Positions 44,217 to 55,533 of a stretch of 64,000 bases of DNA are shown here, one piece after another. Source of the stretch: CAMREV01 sp051650525 (GTDB taxonomy: Bacteria > Bacillota_I > Bacilli_A > Mycoplasmatales > Mycoplasmoidaceae). The DNA is taken from positions 1 through 64,000 of the forward strand of contig JBOFJE010000014.1 in assembly GCA_051650525.1 (NCBI GenBank). The letters are read 5' to 3'. The translations under genes were made by a program, and so were the position numbers. The number at the start of each line of letters is the position of its first letter. Within the stretch, counting starts at the first letter, position 1. Under the pieces are notes generated by a model. It did no database searches. It was not told the origin of the DNA and saw nothing but the letters and a program-made list of their open reading frames with translations.

Positions 44217-46130
44217 TTATCTATTCATATTATTTTTTTTCAATTCATTAATTATTTTAATAACATCAATAATCTTTTTTTCATTTTCACTAATCATATT
44301 TTTTTTTTCAATTAATTCTTGTTCATAATTAAATTGATTAAAGCTTTTTTCTCATTCCATTTTTTCAAAAAAATCATGATATTCAGCTATTAATGTCCTA
44401 TTGATGTAAATCAATATTTCTCTGATTTGGGAATAACCAGATTCTTCAATACGTAAAATATTTCAGCTATCTATAGTTCTAGCAAAATTATTAATTTCAT
44501 CAATAATTGATTCATTTTTTTTAGAATTAATAATATATTTAATAATATCTTCTTTTGTAAAATTATTATCTTTGTTAGATAATAAAAAATATTTTATCAC
44601 ATCAAATAAATTTTTATACTTCTGATCACAAAAAAATAATTTATTAATATGATCCATAAAAAATTTAGCGATCTTAAAATTTATTGACATAAGTAATAAT
44701 AGTGATCTTTCTATCTCAGCAATTTTATTTGATATAGGGCTAGACTCATTGTAATTAATTTCATGTTTAGTTTTAAAATTTGAATTAGAAAATGAATTAT
44801 TATTGTTCTTGTTTTGAGAAGCAAAGGAATTTAATTTATTAATTATATCATTAATATTAAACCCTGTTTTTTTTGAAATGATGTCAGCATAATTATTAAA
44901 ATCAGAATCAGAGTATTTCCCAACAAATTCAATAATTTTCTTTGTCTCTTTTATTTTTTTTGCATATGTTAAATTTTGATTAAATGTATATTCAATATAA
45001 TATTCAATAAAAGTTATATATTTATTTAAAATAATATTAAACTCAGTTTTATTAATCTTATTGGCAAGTTCTGCTAAATCTTTAAATTTATCATCATATT
45101 TTTCTAAAACCATAATGCTATCAAAAATTTCAATACATTTAAGCCCAGATTTTATATTTGATAAAATTCCTGCATTATCATTATCCATTGCCAGTATTAT
45201 AGTATTAATTTTATATTTTTTTAAAAGTTGAAAATGAAAATTTGTTAATGAAGTTCCCATGATGGCAACAATGTTTTTTATCCCCATTTTATGAGATAAA
45301 ATTACATCAAAATAGCCTTCTGTAATATATATTTCTTCAACATTATTTTTAATGACATTGTGAAAATTATAAAAGGATTTTTCTTTCTTAAAAAAATTGG
45401 AAGTGGGGGAATTTATATATTTTATTGAATCATCATTAACTGTTCTTCCAGAAAATGCAATTATATTCCCAAACTGATTTTTAATTGGAAAAATAATTCT
45501 ATTCCTAAAAAAATCACAATACTCATCTTGTGAGTCAAGGGAAATTAAATTAGCCATTAAAAGTTTATCAAGTGGCCATATGTATTTAGGATCTATATTT
45601 TTGTCAAGAGTATTATTTCTATTTGACATAATATCAGTTAAGAAAGTTTTCTTGGGGGAACTATAGCCAATTCCAAATTCAATAATTTCTTCTTCTGTTA
45701 TGCCTCTTAGAGATAAATAATTTTTGATTTTTTTATTCTTATCCTGCAATAAATTATTTTGAAAAATTTCTGCAGCCTGTTTATTCATTTCATAAAAATC
45801 CAATTCTTCCTTACTTATATCTATTTTTTTTTCTAATGATGATATATATTCAGATCCAATATCATATTCCTTTGATAATTTAATTAATGCATTATTAAAA
45901 GGAATACCCTCCTTTTTCATTACAAATGTGATTAGATCACCAGACTCTTTACAAGAAAAACAAGTAAAAATTTTTTTATCATTATTTACAACTAATGAGG
46001 GACTTTTATCATCATGAAATGGACAAATAGCATAAAAATTTTTTCCTTTTTTTTTCAGATTTAAATACTTACTAATAACATCGGATATAAAAATTGAATT
46101 TTTTAAAATATTGACTAGATTATCTTTCAT
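44217..46130 (-). CDS. dnaG: DNA primase
   Basis: Makes RNA primers for replication; 637 residues. The N-terminal CHC2 zinc finger is intact: C36, H39, C57, C60. The core contains FRNRIIFPIKNQFGNIIAFSGR, the TOPRIM motif YITEGYFDVILSH and LAMDNDNAG. The C-terminal helicase-binding part is long and diverged. A TGA Trp near 44463 extends the end to a TAA at 44217. It starts two bases after glyS, so the pair is tightly coupled; the usual sigma factor gene is not next to it. Confidence 0.96.
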
Positions 46131-46132
46131 AA

Positions 46133-47536
46133 CTATTTCATAATAGATTCAATATTATTGATATTTTTAAATAATCTCTTAACAGAAACCCTTTTTTGTT
46201 TCATAGAATCTCTTTCCCTAATTGTAACTGTATTTTTTATTGAACTGTCGAAATCAATAGTTATACAATATTTAGTTCCTATTTCATCCTGTCTTCTATA
46301 TCTTTTCCCAATTGAACCACTAACATCAAAAATTGCTGAAATATTTAAATCTAAAATAGAATTGTATAAACTTTTTGCTTCTTTGGAAAGTTTGCTAGTT
46401 AGTGGTAATATAGCAAATTTATAAGGAGCTAAATTATAAGGTAATTTTAAAATAATTCTTTTATTATCCTTATTAATATTTTCTTCAAAATATGAATTAA
46501 TTAAAACTGCATACATTAATCTTTCAACACCAACAGATGGTTCTATAACAGAAGGAATATATCGCTCATTAGTAATTGGATCTAAATAATGGAGTTTTTT
46601 TTGTGAAAAATTTTCATGTACACTTAAATCAAATTTACCTCTATTAACCAATCCTCATAATTCACTATCACCATGTGGAAAATTAAAAAAGAAATCAATA
46701 GTTTTTTTAGAATAGTGAGCCAGTTCTTCTTTTGGATAATCAACTTGTTTAATCTTTGATTTATCTAATTTAATTACATTTATTAAAAAATTTTCAATTG
46801 AAGATAAATAAGAATTAAAATATTCTTCTTCATCATTTTCATGACAAAAAAATTCTATTTCCATTTGTTCAAATTCTCTTGTTCTAAAAATAAAATTACC
46901 TGGAGTAATTTCATTCCGAAAAGCTTTTCCAATTTGAGCAACTCCAAAAGGAACTTTCGTTCTAGTTGTTCGTAAAATATTTTGGAAATTAATGAAAATT
47001 CCCTGAGCAGTTTCGGGGCGTAAATATAAAATATTTTTTTTTTCTTGAACAACTCCTTTATATGTTTCAAATAATAAATTAAAATTCCTAATGTTTGTTC
47101 AATTACATTTTTGACAATAAGGACAGCCTAAATTAAATTCATTAATAATATTTTCTAAATCTTCATGTGATGTTTTTTCATTAATATTACATTCTTTATT
47201 ATTTAACAAATAAAAATTTTCAATTAGTTTATCTGCTCTAACCCTATTTTTACATTCTTTGCAATCTATTAATGGGTCTACAAAATTATCAATATGCCCA
47301 GATGCTTTCCAAACACTACTATTTAATAAAATATTAGAGTCTAGCCCAAACATATTGTGATGCTTAGTAACAAAATAATCTCACCACACTCTTTTAAGAT
47401 TATTCTTTAATAAAACACCTAGTGGTCCTAAATCTCAACTATTTGCTAAACCACCATAAATTTCACTAGATTGATAAATAAAGCCAGTAGATATAAGATG
47501 ATTCATTAAAATATTTTGATTCATTTTATTGCTCAT
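46133..47536 (-). CDS. glyS: Glycyl-tRNA synthetase, class II homodimeric type
   Basis: Charges tRNA-Gly; 467 residues in one chain, the type found in mycoplasmas and eukaryotes and not the alpha2beta2 form. Motif 2 is FRNEITPGNFIFRTREFEQMEIEFF in two parts around the Arg pair. Motif 3 is EPSVGVERLMYAVL. A cysteine-rich zinc-type insertion (CKECKN...CPYCQKC) lies near residues 90-150. The C-terminal anticodon-binding domain ends NTVTIRERDSMKQKRV. The ATG at 47536 follows AGGAAG. Several TGA Trp codons are read. Confidence 0.96.
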
Positions 47537-47558
47537 ATTCTTCCTAGTATATTTATAT

Positions 47559-47786
47559 TTAAAATTTTTTAGTATTTTTTTCTTTTAGAATTTTTTGAAT
47601 TACTAAATTATCTTGATCTGGTAAATTCTTAGAATTTTTAATCTTGCTTTCTAATTTTTCAACACTAAACCCAGAATAAAAATTATATAATTCTTCATCA
47701 CTAACATTTTTTAAAATTTCATCGAAATGAATTTTCTTTGTAATATTTTTTTGTCTTATAATTTTTTTGTCATTAATCTTATTCAC
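47559..47786 (-). CDS. Small basic protein of unknown function
   Basis: A 75-residue protein beginning MNKINDKKIIRQKN. It is Lys/Asn-rich with a helical middle (FDEILKNVSDEELYNFYSGF). I do not recognise it. AGGAAA before the ATG and its fit between recR and glyS (22 bases from glyS) support a real gene. It is probably co-transcribed with both. Confidence 0.6.
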   Translation of the reverse strand: MNKINDKKIIRQKNITKKIHFDEILKNVSDEELYNFYSGFSVEKLESKIKNSKNLPDQDNLVIQKILKEKNTKKF

Positions 47787-47834
47787 ATTATTTCCTATTA
47801 AAATTATATTAACTATATTCTAAATTAAAATTAT

Positions 47835-48446
47835 TTAAAATTCATTTTTATTTTTAATAGATTTTTCCAATGTCTCTTCATCGATATAATCTATTGATGA
47901 ATTAATTGGCATTCCAACAGCTGGTCGGTATATCTTAATACTAGGAAATTTTTTCTTTAAATTATTCTTTAAAAAATAAGCAGTTAATTCTCCAGAAATA
48001 TTAAAATCTAATAAAATAAGAATCTCGAGAATTTCATTTTTTTCAATTATGTTATATAACTTTTCAAGAATTTCTTCTTCACTTGAAACAAATTTTTTTG
48101 TATTTGGTTTAATATTAAATTCTAATATAAAATATTTTCCATCATATATATTTATTTTCTCAATTTTAAATAAATTATTAAAATCACTAATTATACATAA
48201 TTTAGTTGAGTCACGAGTTTTATCAAGACAAATATTACACAATAAATCATTTTCAACAATAGCATTGCATAATTGACATTTATTGATTTTAGAAAGAGAA
48301 GAACTAATTGAATCTAGCATATTTCTAATTTCATTTTTATCACTACTTATCAAAAATAAAGAAATTTTTTCAGCCATTTTTGCTGAAATTGAGGGTAGTT
48401 TTCTAAATTGTTCAATTAAAAATAAATAATTTTCTGGTTTATTCAT
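47835..48446 (-). CDS. recR: Recombination protein RecR
   Basis: A ring-forming mediator that works with RecO; 203 residues. The zinc finger CQLCNAIVENDLLCNIC is complete. The helix-hairpin-helix (FRKLPSISAKMAEKI) and the TOPRIM region (LLDFNISGELTAYFL in place of the EGEATA pattern) are diverged. The ATG shares a base with the ybaB stop (TAATG). dnaX-ybaB-recR is a universal gene order. Confidence 0.93.
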   Translation of the reverse strand: MNKPENYLFLIEQFRKLPSISAKMAEKISLFLISSDKNEIRNMLDSISSSLSKINKCQLCNAIVENDLLCNICLDKTRDSTKLCIISDFNNLFKIEKINIYDGKYFILEFNIKPNTKKFVSSEEEILEKLYNIIEKNEILEILILLDFNISGELTAYFLKNNLKKKFPSIKIYRPAVGMPINSSIDYIDEETLEKSIKNKNEF

Positions 48447-48736
48447 TAAGATAATCCAGGTATTTTTGGCATTAATTCCTCTCTCTTTGCAGAAATCTTA
48501 GCAATTGAATCATTAATAGCATTTCTTAAAACATCTTCTAGTGTTTCAGCATCATCAGGATCAATAAGATCTTTATTAATTAATATTTTTTTTATTTCTA
48601 ATTTCCCAGAAATACTAATTTTAATTAATCCAGACTGATATTCAAAATCAAAATTTTGTAAATCAAATTCATCTTTCTTTTTGCTAAAATCTTTTTGCAT
48701 TTTTTGTGCTTGTTTCATTAATTGTTGAATATTCAT
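48446..48736 (-). CDS. ybaB: Nucleoid-associated protein YbaB/EbfC
   Basis: A small DNA-binding dimer of 96 residues. It starts MNIQQLMKQAQKMQKDF, a near-perfect family N-terminus, and continues with LIKISISGKLEIKKILI. AAGGAGAA seven bases before the ATG at 48736 fixes this start. An upstream in-frame ATG at 48760 lies inside dnaX and lacks support. It sits between dnaX and recR. Confidence 0.95.
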   Translation of the reverse strand: MNIQQLMKQAQKMQKDFSKKKDEFDLQNFDFEYQSGLIKISISGKLEIKKILINKDLIDPDDAETLEDVLRNAINDSIAKISAKREELMPKIPGLS

Positions 48737-48737
48737 A

Positions 48738-50552
48738 TTAATTTTCTCCTTTAATTTCATCTTTAAAAATATCTAAAGCTATTTCTTTTATTGATGGGGT
48801 TTTCTTTATTATAACTTCTAATTCTTCAAGTTGATAATCATCATATCTTACACCAGAAGATTTTAATTCAACAAATTTATTTCTTAATTTACTGAGATCT
48901 TGATAAATTCCAATGATGTAATAAATTTTATCAAATTTTTCGTTTATAAATTGTAAAAATTCTTTTTCTTTATTTATTCTATTCAAATTTTTAGCTTTTA
49001 ACTCATTTGAAAATAACAAGACAATGGCATTGTTAGAAGCTAATAAAACTTTTTTTGCATCACAAATAAATTCAGAAATTGGTTTTTCTTTATACCGATT
49101 AGATTTAATCTTTTCTAATATAGAACTAATTTTTTCTATTTGCTCTTTTTTATTATTAAATGCAATCTGAAAAAAAATATTTACCTCTATATCATATTCT
49201 TGTGTCTCATCAACACTTAGTTCCTTTTCTAAAGAACAATATTTATCTTTATCATCATCATTTAATTCAATATCTATTAATTCATAAAATGGTGTTTGAA
49301 TAAATTCATTCTTTTTTATTCCTGAAAAATCATTTTGCAATTCATCAATACTGTTAACAATGGGAATATTATTATTTTGCTTATCCAATTTATTATCTAA
49401 ACTATTTATGTTTGTGTTTGCATGAATGATTTTATCATTTACTTTTTTTGTTTGATTATCTTCTAATTTATCCTCAAAAAGACTAACGCACTTTCAAATA
49501 TTAACTTCAAAAAAAAATTTTTCATCAAAATTATTTTTAATCTCACTATAACCATATTCTAAAATAGCAACCATTTTATACAAAATGTCACTGCTTATAT
49601 TAATATTTTCCACATTTTTTTCATCTAAAATTTTCAATAATGAAGCTGTTCTAGTTTTATTATAGATAATTTTATCTACAAGAATTTCTAAAATTTCTTT
49701 TTGTAAATTTAAAAAATTAACACCTTTTTTCTCTAAATCATTAAATGTAGAAATTAAAAAATCAAAGTTTTTTAAACTAATATTAACAATAATATCAATT
49801 TTAATATCAATGCTTGCAAGACCAAATATTTTCAAAATGTTATCAACTGAGATATCCTCATTTTCTAAGTTGAAATTAACAACTTGGTCTAACATACTAA
49901 TTGCATCTCTCATTGATCCATTAGCTATTTTTACTAATAATTTAACAGAGTCTTGATCTATTTCATAATTTTCTCTTTTAATAATATCATTCATCAATTT
50001 CAAAATTTCTTCAAATGAAAGTTTATTAAAATCAAATCTTTGACTTCTTGAAATAATATTTAAAGGTATTTTAGAAACATCAGTTGTAGCAAAAATAAAA
50101 ATGATATGCTTTGGTGGTTCTTCTAAAGTTTTCAAAAGTGCATTTCATGCATTACTTGTAAGCATATGTGCTTCATCAATAATAAAAATTTTCTTGATTA
50201 AGTTTTGCGGTAAATAATAAACACTATTTATAATTTCCCGCATATCTTCTACACCATTATTGGATGCTGCATCTATTTCAATAATGTCACCAGTTATAGA
50301 ATTATTAATTAAATTACAATTATCACAATTATTACAACAATCTCCATCAATATTTTTTAGACAATTGACCATTCTTGCAAAAATTCTTGCAATTGATGTT
50401 TTGCCAATTCCATAAGACCCAGAAAAAATGTAAGAATGAAAAATTCTATTTTTCTTAATAGTATTTTTTAATATTGTTTTGATAATATCTTGACCAACAA
50501 TTTCTGCTAAATTTGATGGTCGGTATTTTCGGTATAAAGAAATATTTTTCAT
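48738..50552 (-). CDS. dnaX: DNA polymerase III gamma/tau subunit
   Basis: Clamp-loader ATPase of 604 residues. Walker A is GSYGIGKT at 45-52. The four-cysteine zinc module (CLKN...CCNNCDNC), the sensor IIDEAHML and ATTDVSKIP follow. The C-terminal 300 residues are tau-like, acidic and poorly conserved. Two TGA Trp codons are read. No slippery A-run with a typical frameshift signal was noticed at the domain III boundary. Followed by ybaB after a one-base gap. Confidence 0.96.
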
Positions 50553-50554
50553 AG

Positions 50555-51178
50555 TTAATTCAGTTCAAAAAGACGTCTACCAGCATCTCCAAGACCTGGT
50601 ACAATATAACCCTTTTTATTCAATTTTTCATCAAGCGATGCTGTAAAAATTTTAACATCATTATGTGTCTTTAATAAACTATCCACACCTATTGGAGATG
50701 CAATAATAGAAACAAAATAAATTGCTTTTGGATTAAATTCTCTTTTAATACTTTCAATTGCAGAAATTGCAGTTATTCCAGATGCCAGCATTGGATCCAA
50801 AATAATCAATATTGAACCATTGGCAGATTGAGGAATATTTAAATAATATTGAGATAAAGATTTTTTGTTCTCTGCTCTTGATAAGCCAATATGGCCAATT
50901 TGAGCATCTGACAATAATGACAAAATACCATCAACCATTCCAAGTCCTGCTCTTAAAATTGGAACAATAATAATTTTATCAATTAACTCAACTCCATCTG
51001 TTTTGCAAATTGGGGTTTCAATTTCACATTCCTTAGTTTTAAAATCCTTGCTAATTTCATAAGTCATTAATTGAGTAATTTCAAACAAAAGTGTTCTAAA
51101 ACAACGATTATCACATTTAATATTCCGCATTTTTGTCAATTTAGCTTTTATTAATGGATGATTTATAATATTTATCAT
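50555..51178 (-). CDS. upp: Uracil phosphoribosyltransferase
   Basis: Salvages uracil to UMP with PRPP; 207 residues. It has the conserved PILRAGLGMVDG, the PRPP loop LDPMLASGITAISAI, and the C-terminal uracil-binding GLGDAGRRLF. The ATP/GTP-linked residues are standard. It follows the HAD phosphatase genes and precedes dnaX by two bases; salvage is needed in an organism without pyrimidine synthesis. PyrH in this window uses the product. Confidence 0.97.
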   Translation of the reverse strand: MINIINHPLIKAKLTKMRNIKCDNRCFRTLLFEITQLMTYEISKDFKTKECEIETPICKTDGVELIDKIIIVPILRAGLGMVDGILSLLSDAQIGHIGLSRAENKKSLSQYYLNIPQSANGSILIILDPMLASGITAISAIESIKREFNPKAIYFVSIIASPIGVDSLLKTHNDVKIFTASLDEKLNKKGYIVPGLGDAGRRLFELN

Positions 51179-51191
51179 TTGATATTTTCTC

Positions 51192-52055
51192 CTATTTAAT
51201 AAAATAATCTATTGTTTTTTTAACAAAAACTGATGGTCCCCCATCAAAAACATAGTTGACATTTTCCTTTACAAATTCATGAGCACATTCACGAGTAACA
51301 GAATATTTAGTTTCTTTAAACATTGATAAATCATTCCCTGAATCCCCAATTACAACTAACTCATCACTCTTAATTTTATATCATTCTTTAATTTTTTTTA
51401 CTGCCTTGCCTTTACTAATATTTTTAGAGTGGACTTCAATAAAATTATCTCCAGAAATAACATATTCAAATTCATTTGAATATAATTTTAATCAATTAAT
51501 AATATCTTTGCCATCACCAATTGGATAATTAAATGAAAAACAAACCTTATAAATATTTTTTATATTATCAAAATTATCAATGATTTCATAATTTAAGATA
51601 TCTTTATTATTTTCATATTTATGAATTCTATTCATAACTTTATCAAAAGATTTAGAATTAACCCTCATAATTTTTACATTATCATGATCACAAGAAAAAA
51701 TGGCTGTAATATTGTTATCAGTTTTTTCAAGTAACTTCTCATAAATATTAAAAACAATTGGTAATTGGTTTTCAGAAATAAACCATTCTTCCATAAGAAC
51801 ACCATCACTATAGTTGTAAATTTGAGAACCATTCATGCCAATAATATAAAAAGGATTTAATGGCTCAATCTTATATTTTTTAATAATAGAAATAACATCT
51901 TTATAATGTCTTCCTGTCGCAATTGAAAAATAAATTCCTAAATCTTTCAGTTTATTAATAGCTAAAATGGTGTCTCCAGAAATATAATGTAAATTTTCCT
52001 CATTATGAGAAATTAATGTTCCATCAACATCAGATATAAATAATTTAATATTCAT
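51192..52055 (-). CDS. Cof-type HAD hydrolase (second of a pair)
   Basis: A haloacid-dehalogenase phosphatase of 287 residues, acting on sugar phosphates or similar small molecules; the substrate is unknown. Nucleophile motif SDVDGTL near residue 8, Thr/Ser motif SIATGRHY, and motif IV IGDSGNDLSMF. The C2-type cap lies between. It is read through TGA at 51492. The ATG directly follows the stop of its paralogue (TAAATG). Both have the same layout, which suggests a local duplication that has since diverged. Confidence 0.9.
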
Positions 52056-52946
52056 TTAATTGCCCTCTTGTGAATTTGTATAATGTTTGATAGCATGTGC
52101 AACAAAAACAGAAGCACCGCCTTCAAAACACTTTTTAGCTGCTTTTTTTACATATTCTTTTGCATTACATCTAGTTGCAGAATGAGGAACCTTTGAAAAC
52201 ATTGCTAAATCATTACCAGAGTCGCCCAAAACTAAAATTTGGGAATAATCAATTTTAAAAAAATCTTTTAAAAAATCAATTCCAACACCTTTATCAATAT
52301 TATTTGGTGAAATTTCAATTGAATGATCTCCACTAATAATATAGTTTAATTGGTTAGAAAAATCTTTTAGCTTATTTAATTCTTTTTGATCATTGCTTAA
52401 TTTATTTTTATATAAAAAAGATATTTTATGAATTTTGCCAGCATCAAGAAAATCCTCAATGATTTCAATTTTAAGATATTTATCCTTCTTCTCAAATCTT
52501 TTAAATCTCTTATAAACTTTTATATAATTCTCATTTTCTCTTTTAATAATTTTAAATGTTCCATTATCACATGCTAAAACAGTGATAATATCATTTCTAT
52601 CATTTAATATTAGATTTTGATATAAATCATAAATTAAATTTATTTCATATTGTTTAAAAAAGATATCTTTTATGATTATATTTTTAGTTGCATTATAAAT
52701 TTGAGCCCCATTCAAACCAATTATAATTAGTGGTTCAAGTGTTTTTATTCCAGCTTTTTTAATAATATGATAAGCATCTTCACAATATCTTCCTGTGGAT
52801 ATTGAAAAATGAATCTTCTTTTCCATTAAATTATTAATTTCAGTAATTGTATTTTTTGAAATTGAATATTCTAAAAAATCACTTTCTGTTTCATTAAATA
52901 CTAATAATGTTCCATCAGCATCTGATACTACTAATTTTAATTCCAT
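52056..52946 (-). CDS. Cof-type HAD hydrolase (first of a pair)
   Basis: A HAD phosphatase of 296 residues. Motifs: SDADGTLL near residue 8 (nucleophile and acid Asp), SISTGRYCEDAY, and LGDSGNDLAMF (metal-binding). The cap is of the C2B type. The ATG at 52946 gives a normal N-terminus; an in-frame GTG at 52958 is possible. No clear Shine-Dalgarno marks either. It is a paralogue of the next gene and its substrate is unknown. It leads the upp-dnaX-ybaB-recR group. Confidence 0.9.
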   Translation of the reverse strand: MELKLVVSDADGTLLVFNETESDFLEYSISKNTITEINNLMEKKIHFSISTGRYCEDAYHIIKKAGIKTLEPLIIIGLNGAQIYNATKNIIIKDIFFKQYEINLIYDLYQNLILNDRNDIITVLACDNGTFKIIKRENENYIKVYKRFKRFEKKDKYLKIEIIEDFLDAGKIHKISFLYKNKLSNDQKELNKLKDFSNQLNYIISGDHSIEISPNNIDKGVGIDFLKDFFKIDYSQILVLGDSGNDLAMFSKVPHSATRCNAKEYVKKAAKKCFEGGASVFVAHAIKHYTNSQEGN

Positions 52947-52993
52947 ACTTTTATTCACTTTTTATTTAATTATATTAAGAATTTTAGAAAAAA

Positions 52994-53025
52994 AATAAAA
53001 AACACTCTTGTTTGTGTTTTTTATT
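52994..53025 (-). terminator. Terminator after rplK-rplA
   Basis: A perfect 12-bp hairpin AATAAAAAACAC / GTGTTTTTTATT with an 8-base loop. On the minus strand it is followed by T residues. It overlaps the last bases of the rplA stop. Confidence 0.88.
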
Positions 53026-53689
53026 AAATAGCTACTTTAACACCAGGTCCCATTGTTGATGAAATTGAAATATTTTGAATATAAATACCTTTAACAGTTG
53101 AAGGTTTTTTTGATTTTAAAAAAGTAACTAATGCATTAATATTATCAATTATTTTTTGATCATCAGAATCCATTTTACCCACAAGCATATGAATATTCCC
53201 ATAAGAATCAGTTCGGTAATGAGAAACACCTTTTTGAAAATTTTCAACTGTCTTTTTAACATTATTAGTTACATTCCCAATCTTAGGATTAGGCATCAAT
53301 CCTTTTGGTCCTAAAATTTTTCCCAATTTTGATAATTGAGGCATCATTTTTGGAGTTGTAATAATTAAATCAAAATCTAATCATCCATTTGAAATTTCGC
53401 TAATTAAGTCAGAACCGCCAACTTTTAATAATTTAAATTCACTCAATTCTTTTGCAGATAACTCATCATCAATAACAATTATTCTTTGTTTTTTACCAAA
53501 ATAATGTGGTAATGCAATTGTTCCTCTTAATTGTTGTTCAGCTTTTGAAGTATCTAGATTTAACTTAATTGCAATATCAATTGAAGCATTAAACTTTGCT
53601 GTTTTAGAATTTTTCACAATTTCTACTGCTTCAAGGATTGAAAATACTTTATTTTTATCATGAGTATAAATTGTTTTTTTATTTTTCAT
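53024..53689 (-). CDS. rplA: 50S ribosomal protein L1
   Basis: Stalk-base protein and, in many bacteria, repressor of its own L11-L1 message; 221 residues. It contains LRGTIALPHYFGKK, GKILGPKGLMPNPKIGNV and the C-terminal MGPGVKVAI. Two starts are possible: ATG 53701 has its Shine-Dalgarno (AAGAAGGG) too close, so 53689 is given, though neither has ideal spacing. It overlaps rplK by 11 nt. Read through a TGA Trp near 53381. Confidence 0.96.
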
Positions 53690-54143
53690 TAACTTTTTCA
53701 TCCCTTCTTGGAGTCAAACTAATTCCTTCAATATTAATTCCCATTTGCTTCGCAGTTCCTGCAACTAATCTTAAAGCAGCTTCTTCATCATAAGCATTCA
53801 TATCTACCATTTTATATCTAGCTATTTCCAATGCTTTTTCTTTAGAAATTGTTCCAACTTTGTCCTTAAGTTGATTTTTAGCAGCTGTTTTAATGTTTGC
53901 TGCCTTTTTTAATAAAACTGCAGTTGGTGTAGTTTTAATTGTAAAAGTAAAGGTTTTATCCTTATGTGCATTAATTACACATGGAATAATTTCTCCATTT
54001 TTATCTTTAGTTAATTCATTAAATTGTTTTGTAAAATTAGCCATATTTATTCCAACAGAAGCAAGTGCAGGACCAGGTTTTGCCTGACCTCCAATTAATT
54101 CTATTTTTGCCACTCTTACAACCTTTTGGTCTCTTTTTGCCAC
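53679..54143 (-). CDS. rplK: 50S ribosomal protein L11
   Basis: GTPase-centre protein of 154 residues. It begins MAKRDQKVVRVAKIELIGGQ with the L11 signature AKPGPALASVGINMANFTKQFN, and ends with a longer acidic/basic tail (PRRDEKVNEK). The start is GTG at 54143, since AAGGAG lies eight bases before it; a GTG at 54152 overlaps that site. Followed by rplA with an overlap, as usual. Confidence 0.96.
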   Translation of the reverse strand: MAKRDQKVVRVAKIELIGGQAKPGPALASVGINMANFTKQFNELTKDKNGEIIPCVINAHKDKTFTFTIKTTPTAVLLKKAANIKTAAKNQLKDKVGTISKEKALEIARYKMVDMNAYDEEAALRLVAGTAKQMGINIEGISLTPRRDEKVNEK

Positions 54144-54243
54144 AAGCAACACTCCTTATTTCTTTTTAGAATTGTTCTTTACGTGGTTTAAACAAAATAA
54201 AATTTTTCCCACATGCAAACAAGTATATTTAATATACTAAAAT

Positions 54244-54254
54244 ATTATATTATA
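54244..54254 (-). promoter_or_regulatory. Candidate -10 region for rplK-rplA
   Basis: Two overlapping TATAAT boxes on the minus strand lie about 100 bases upstream of the rplK start. The leader could hold an L1-binding control site, but I cannot see one with confidence. Nothing else was found in the 196-base gap to cdsA. Confidence 0.35.
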
Positions 54255-54339
54255 ATTTTTAAAAATAATCTATAACTATTTCTATTTCCTGAAAAAAATA
54301 AATAATTAATTATCTTTTTATATTAACTTAGTTAATTTA

Positions 54340-55533
54340 TTATTTTTTATTAAAGAATTGAATAAAGATTAACACAATAAAATATATTAATGTATAGATT
54401 GTTGAAGCAAAAATAATTGAGTCAAATCGATCTAAAACACCGCCATGTTCCCCAAGAATTTTAGAATAATCTTTAATTGAATGAACTCTTTTAATATAAC
54501 TATAAAAAATATCACCAGCAGATGCAACAAGAGATAAAACAACTGCAAGAATGAAAACAGAAATAAAAACAACTAAATTTTTTGTGACTAGATTTTGAAT
54601 CACAATGGAAGCAAAACCTGGAATTTGTTGACTAGAATACATTCCAAAAACAATTGAATCGAGAATTTTTTGTTGATTATTAAGTAAGGGATCATTTTTT
54701 GTTGATATATCAATTCAATATAAAAAACCAGATAGTGCCATTGCCATTATAATACTTGCAAAAAATCCAATTAAAAAGCCTTCAACTGTTTTATTAGGTG
54801 ATATATTTGGAGATAATTGTCTTTTACCAAAAAACATTCCCCCAATATAGGCAAAAGTATCAGAGAATACAACTATGACAAAAATAAATAAAAGCATTCC
54901 AAACCCTTGATTTATTGTTATATAAAATAAAGAAATAAATCCAGCATTGGTAAAAAATGTTAATAAAAAAAATGTAAATATATCCCGAAAGTTATTAATC
55001 TTGAATTTTCATAATAAAAAAAATGTTGTTAAAAATCAAATTAAAAAAGAAAAAATCATCGAACAGAAAATAATAACGCTCAAGTGTTGATTTGGGTGAA
55101 AGTTATTGATTGTAACCTTGATTATTAATGAAATAGAAGATATTAAAAATGATAATAAAAAAAATATATTAAGTATGTAAAAAGATTTTTTATTTTTTCT
55201 AGAATAAATTTTTATAAAATCCTTTATGCTGCTATCAATCTTATTGAGGTAATTAATTGAAATAATTTCTTCAAAGAAAATTTTGTTAATTTCGTAATAG
55301 GAAATTAATAGAAATGGGATAAATAGAAAAAGGGTAAGAATTGAAAAAAGTAAAGACAAATATTTTGGAACATCACTATGTGATTTTCTGCTTAAAATAT
55401 CAGTAGTTGATAAAAGAGAGTAAATTAAAAGTAAAAGTCAAAAAGCAATTAATCCAATAGAAATAATAGTTCTATTTCTTAATTTCTTTTTTTGTTCCTG
55501 TGATATACTTTGAATTTTAAATTTATTTAACAT
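54340..55533 (-). CDS. cdsA: Phosphatidate cytidylyltransferase
   Basis: An integral-membrane enzyme that makes CDP-diacylglycerol for phospholipid synthesis; 397 residues with about nine hydrophobic segments. The family signature is exact: SYIKRVHSIKDYSKILGEHGG followed by VLDRFD. The preceding DTFAYIGGMFFGKRQLSPNISPNKT is also typical. It is read through four TGA Trp codons. The N-terminal 120 residues are longer and less conserved. It overlaps uppS by 11 nt. Confidence 0.95.

Noticed and set aside
46855..47070. Minus-strand frame of 71 codons
   Set aside because: It is out of frame within glyS, where the motif 2 region is well conserved.
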